Assembly: GCA_040399685.1 (NCBI GenBank) | Contig: JBBART010000003.1 | Span: 62,001 to 126,000, forward strand | Direction of reading: 5' to 3' | DNA length: 64,000 bases | DNA from: CAIQQQ01 sp040399685 | Lineage (GTDB): Bacteria; Pseudomonadota; Alphaproteobacteria; Acetobacterales; Acetobacteraceae | In this document: positions 59,927-64,000 of the stretch, in pieces | Numbering within the stretch: the first letter of the stretch is position 1 | Layout of the letters: every line of letters begins with the position of its first letter | The notes under the pieces: generated by a model | The model's input: only the letters and a program-made list of their open reading frames with translations | What the model was told of the DNA's origin: nothing | Database searches by the model: none | Position numbers and translations under genes: made by a program

Positions 59927-60600
59927 GATCTGAACAGCCTTGTGTATTGGGTTTCGTGACGCATGGAGGCGATGTCTGAGCGAAAGCAGAATCCGCCAAG
60001 ATCATCCAATGTGGCGCAGCGTGTTTCGCTGGTGATGGCGAGGATGGCGGGTTCCAGCCGGGCCAGCACGGACAGCCCGGTTGTCTGGCCGAGCGGCACG
60101 AGCCTGACGGCGGCCGAGATCAGGTTGGCCGCGAAGGCCTGCACCACACCGGCGGTGGCGAGGTCCTCATCGATGCCGGACACGCCGGCGAGTGCTCCGA
60201 CCGCGATAGCGTAGGGAAGATCGCCGATCCGCTCGGCGAGTTTCGGCAGCAGAATGTTGTTCCACGCGCGGGCCGCCTGCATGAACGCGCGGCCCTGGCC
60301 GGTGGATTCCGCCCGGCGTTCCTGACTGGGCGAGATGGCCAACGCCAGTTCGGCCAGATCGGCCAGCGTGTTCAGGTCCCCGGCCGCGCGATGGGCGTGG
60401 CGGAGCATGATGGCGTCGGTGCGGCCGCTGCCGTGGCGCAGCACGTCGTCCAGCCACGCGAACAGCGTGTCGGCATCACGGATGTCGTGGGTTTCCACAG
60501 CCCATTCGATGCCGTGCGAATAGGCATAGGCACCCGTGGGGAAGGCGGGGGACAGCCAGGCCAGCAGGCGCAAGGTAGCGGCGGGGTCAGGAATGGTCAT
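59923..60600 (-). CDS. ureF: urease accessory protein
   Basis: UreF helps assemble the apo-urease activation complex with UreG (and normally UreD/H). The 225-residue helical protein starts LLAWLSPAFPTGAYAYSHGI, the family signature, then EWAVETHDIRDADTLFAWL, and ends SDIASMRHETQYTRLFRS as usual. Its start overlaps ureE by 14 bases and its end overlaps ureG by 4. Confidence 0.93.
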   Translation of the reverse strand: MTIPDPAATLRLLAWLSPAFPTGAYAYSHGIEWAVETHDIRDADTLFAWLDDVLRHGSGRTDAIMLRHAHRAAGDLNTLADLAELALAISPSQERRAESTGQGRAFMQAARAWNNILLPKLAERIGDLPYAIAVGALAGVSGIDEDLATAGVVQAFAANLISAAVRLVPLGQTTGLSVLARLEPAILAITSETRCATLDDLGGFCFRSDIASMRHETQYTRLFRS

Positions 60601-61020
60601 AGGCGCCTGGCTCGGGGTCGAAGGCTTCGGTGAGGGGACGAATGTTGCCGCCCAAGCCTTCGATCATGGCTTCGGTGACGGGCTCGGCCCGGATGCGCAG
60701 CGCGTGACGCATCACCTGCACCGGCAGGTGGCGGTTGCCGAGATGCCAGGCGATGCGGGTGAGGGTGCGGTCGTCAAACGTGGTGATTTCCACAAGGGCT
60801 TCGGGCAGTGCCACCACGCGGACAATACCGCCGTCTTCCAGCACCAGCCCGTCGCCATCGCGCAACCGCGCCGGTTGCTTGAGGTCCAGCAGGAACTCAA
60901 GCCCGGTTTCGGTGGCGAACAGATAGCGACGGCGAAACCGCTGTTCGAAATCAGCGGTGATCCGCCCCACCTCGCGCGATGCCGCCCATTGGCCGCAGCC
61001 CAGAACGGACACAGCGCGCA

Positions 61021-61021
<1 letters not shown>
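60587..61021 (-). CDS. ureE: urease accessory nickel-binding protein
   Basis: UreE gives nickel to the urease activation complex. The 144-residue protein has the UreE N-terminal beta domain (RRRYLFATETGLEFLLDLKQ) and the metal-binding part IAWHLGNRHLPVQV with conserved histidines and MRHALRIR. It ends GAYDHS, without the His-rich tail of some UreE proteins, which limits nickel storage. Its ATG touches the ureC stop (TGATG) and it overlaps ureF. Confidence 0.92.
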
Positions 61022-62729
<1,708 letters not shown>

Positions 62730-62730
<1 letters not shown>

Positions 62731-63035
62731 CAGATCGCTCCCATCACGTCGCCGCGAAAACCAAAGATCATACGTCGCCCCTGGAACGGCACCAGAACGA
62801 TGTCGCGCGTCTGGCCCGGCTCGAACCGCACGGCGGTGCCGGCGGCGATGTCCAGGCGCTGGCCATGAGCGGCGGCGCGGTCAAAGCTCAGGGCCGGGTT
62901 GGTTTCGGCGAAATGGTAATGGCTGCCGACCTGGATCGGCCGGTCGCCGGTGTTGGCCACGGTGAGCATGGTGCGCGGCAAATCGGCGTTCAGCTCGATG
63001 TCGCCGGGCAGGGTGTCGATTTCACCTGGGATCAT
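62730..63035 (-). CDS. ureB: urease subunit beta
   Basis: The 101-residue structural subunit begins MIPGEIDTLPGDIELNADLP and holds VANTGDRPIQVGSHYHFAET, GTAVRFEPGQTRDIVLVPF and FGFRGDVMGAI, all typical of UreB. The ATG overlaps (ATGA) the stop of the small membrane protein gene. Chain length is that of the separate (not fused) UreB found in most proteobacteria. Confidence 0.96.
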
Positions 63036-63271
63036 TGGGCAACCCTCTTTTGACGGCGAAGCTCCCAGAAGACGGAAAGTGCTGTCCAGACAATGATTGC
63101 AGCAACAAACCCAACGATACGATCGAACGAAATGTGTCCGCTAGTGATCTCAACACCGAAGAAAATAAAAGAAACAATGCCAATATTTTTGAACAACATA
63201 TCAAAAATCAATTTTCTATCTAATGCAGGCCAATTCATTGATTTTTTCTTTCGATTAACGAATTGGCTCAT
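63032..63271 (-). CDS. small two-helix membrane protein inside the urease operon
   Basis: The 79-residue product (68 if the ATG at 63238 is used) has a Lys-rich start, two hydrophobic helices (NIGIVSFIFFGVEI, then IVGFVAAIIVWTALSVFW) and a basic tail LRRQKRVAQ. It lies between ureA and ureB, overlapping ureA by 17 bases (with the 63271 start) and ureB by 4 bases (ATGA), so it is translated as part of the operon. It resembles no known urease accessory protein. The segment is much more A/T-rich than its neighbours, suggesting later insertion. A role in membrane attachment or nickel/urea passage is only a guess. Confidence 0.68.
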   Translation of the reverse strand: MSQFVNRKKKSMNWPALDRKLIFDMLFKNIGIVSFIFFGVEITSGHISFDRIVGFVAAIIVWTALSVFWELRRQKRVAQ

Positions 63272-63557
63272 GCACGGTGACGAGCTTGGTGCCGTCGGGG
63301 AAGGTGGCTTCTACCTGAACATCATGAATCATCTCGGCAATCCCCTCCATCACCTGTTCGCGTGTGATCACATGCGCACCGGCCTGCATCAGGTCGGCCA
63401 CCGAACGGCCGTCGCGCGCGCCTTCGACCACGAAGTCGCTGATCAGCGCCACGGCTTCGGGATGGTTCAGCTTCACGCCGCGCTCCAGCCGGCGGCGGGC
63501 GACCATGGCGGCCATGGAGATCAGCAGTTTGTCTTTTTCGCGCGGGGTCAGGTTCAT
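63255..63557 (-). CDS. ureA: urease subunit gamma
   Basis: The 100-residue structural subunit starts MNLTPREKDKLLISMAAMVA, then RRLERGVKLNHPEAVALISD and EGARDGRSVADLMQAGAHVI, ending FPDGTKLVTVHEPIR. The ATG at 63557 begins the conserved sequence, while the frame extends to 63731 without support. It is the first gene of the operon. The usual upstream ureD is absent, as the divergent GAF gene begins about 150-170 bases away. Confidence 0.96.
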   Translation of the reverse strand: MNLTPREKDKLLISMAAMVARRRLERGVKLNHPEAVALISDFVVEGARDGRSVADLMQAGAHVITREQVMEGIAEMIHDVQVEATFPDGTKLVTVHEPIR

Positions 63558-63724
63558 GTTGGCACCTCTGCGGCGATGGTAAACAGGCGGGTGCTTCGTG
63601 TCACCGGGCGTATGGACGTTGCCTTCGTTTTGCGCCGAAAATGGACCGTTTTTCGGTAAGGAAATCTTAACCGCGACCACGCCATTGTGCTGCTCGTCGG
63701 AACAGGCATGTGGGCACCGGGGCT

Positions 63725-64000
63725 GTGACATCAGACGCGCACGATCACCTGTCTCAAAGCGAGTTGGAGCGGCTGGCCATCCTGCACACCTATGAGGTGG
63801 TGGACGCCAAGGGCACCGCGACGCTGGACAACGCCTTGGCGATCACGGCGCATGTGGCCGGGGCGCGGGCGGCGTTCATGGCGATGGTGGATCTGGACCA
63901 GCTGGTGTTCAAGGCAACCCACGGCTTTGGCAATCCCAGCCAGTCGATCGCGCGGGGGGGCTCGTTCTGCGACTGGGTGATCCGCAACGATGGCCGGCCG
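63725..64000 (+). CDS. GAF-domain sensor protein (cut by window end)
   Basis: The 92 visible codons read ELERLAILHTYEVVDAKGTA, a GAF-domain beginning seen in sensor kinases and GGDEF/EAL proteins (LDxLRxLDTPPE type). Strands AAFMAMVDLDQLVFKATHGF follow, with a SFCDWVI segment. The effector domain lies beyond the window. GTG at 63725 is used, and an in-frame GTG at 63710 is an alternative. It is divergent from the urease operon. Confidence 0.7.
   Translation, partial: MTSDAHDHLSQSELERLAILHTYEVVDAKGTATLDNALAITAHVAGARAAFMAMVDLDQLVFKATHGFGNPSQSIARGGSFCDWVIRNDGRP

Overview
The window is high-GC, densely coded chromosomal DNA of an alphaproteobacterium, most likely a member of the Acetobacteraceae or a close Rhodospirillales relative. 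The grounds are the split three-gene transhydrogenase (pntAA, pntAB, pntB), a DUF3126 protein, a curli operon of alphaproteobacterial type, and a dispersed A/T-rich multi-hairpin repeat between convergent genes that I associate with Acetobacteraceae genomes. The genus cannot be fixed from sequence alone. No rRNA, tRNA, CRISPR array, insertion sequence or prophage was seen.

Region by region. 0-4.6 kb: a compact curli (functional amyloid) operon with csgF, csgG, two paralogous secreted amyloid-like subunits and an unassigned periplasmic protein between them. 4.8-10.1 kb: a two-gene signalling operon, a 1441-residue hybrid histidine kinase followed by an HD-GYP (c-di-GMP phosphodiesterase type) response regulator. 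10.7-15.1 kb: Tat-exported beta-carbonic anhydrase, DUF3126 protein, class II aldolase, flavin reductase, TPR protein and a crotonase-fold protein. 15.3-28.4 kb: a leftward glycogen operon glgP-glgB-glgC-glgA-glgX/malQ (the last a fusion) ending in an amidase gene. 28.5-33.3 kb: a second amidase with a GatC-like small partner, an SDR plus DoxX pair, and an SDR plus nitronate-monooxygenase-like pair. 33.4-40.5 kb: an acyl-CoA catabolic island (two acyl-CoA dehydrogenase subunits, ABM monooxygenase, GMC oxidoreductase, thiolase-like enzyme, acyl-CoA synthetase). 40.4-44.4 kb: an operon of a tandem PPC-domain protein, a PhnN-like/AMP-phosphorylase fusion and an FAD amine oxidase. 44.5-51.8 kb: two M3 metallopeptidases, an M20 amidohydrolase, an alpha/beta hydrolase and an ABC1/UbiB-like kinase. 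52-55 kb: proton-translocating transhydrogenase. 55-59.3 kb: envelope proteins (glycine-rich lipoprotein, FecR/DUF6600 protein, DUF3060 protein) and a lone receiver protein. 59.3-63.6 kb: urease operon ureA-orf-ureBC-EFG with an extra small membrane protein gene and no ureD. 63.7 kb to the end: the start of a GAF-domain sensor.

Genes are tightly packed. Many junctions are 4-base ATGA overlaps, so operon membership is well supported in the glycogen, urease, amidase and SDR/NMO clusters. Four of the convergent gene pairs are separated by copies of one repeat with three potential hairpins, probably a bidirectional terminator. The most unusual items are the atypical curli subunits, the PhnN-like/AMP-phosphorylase fusion, the small membrane protein translationally coupled into the urease operon, and an acyl-CoA synthetase that appears to start with CTG.
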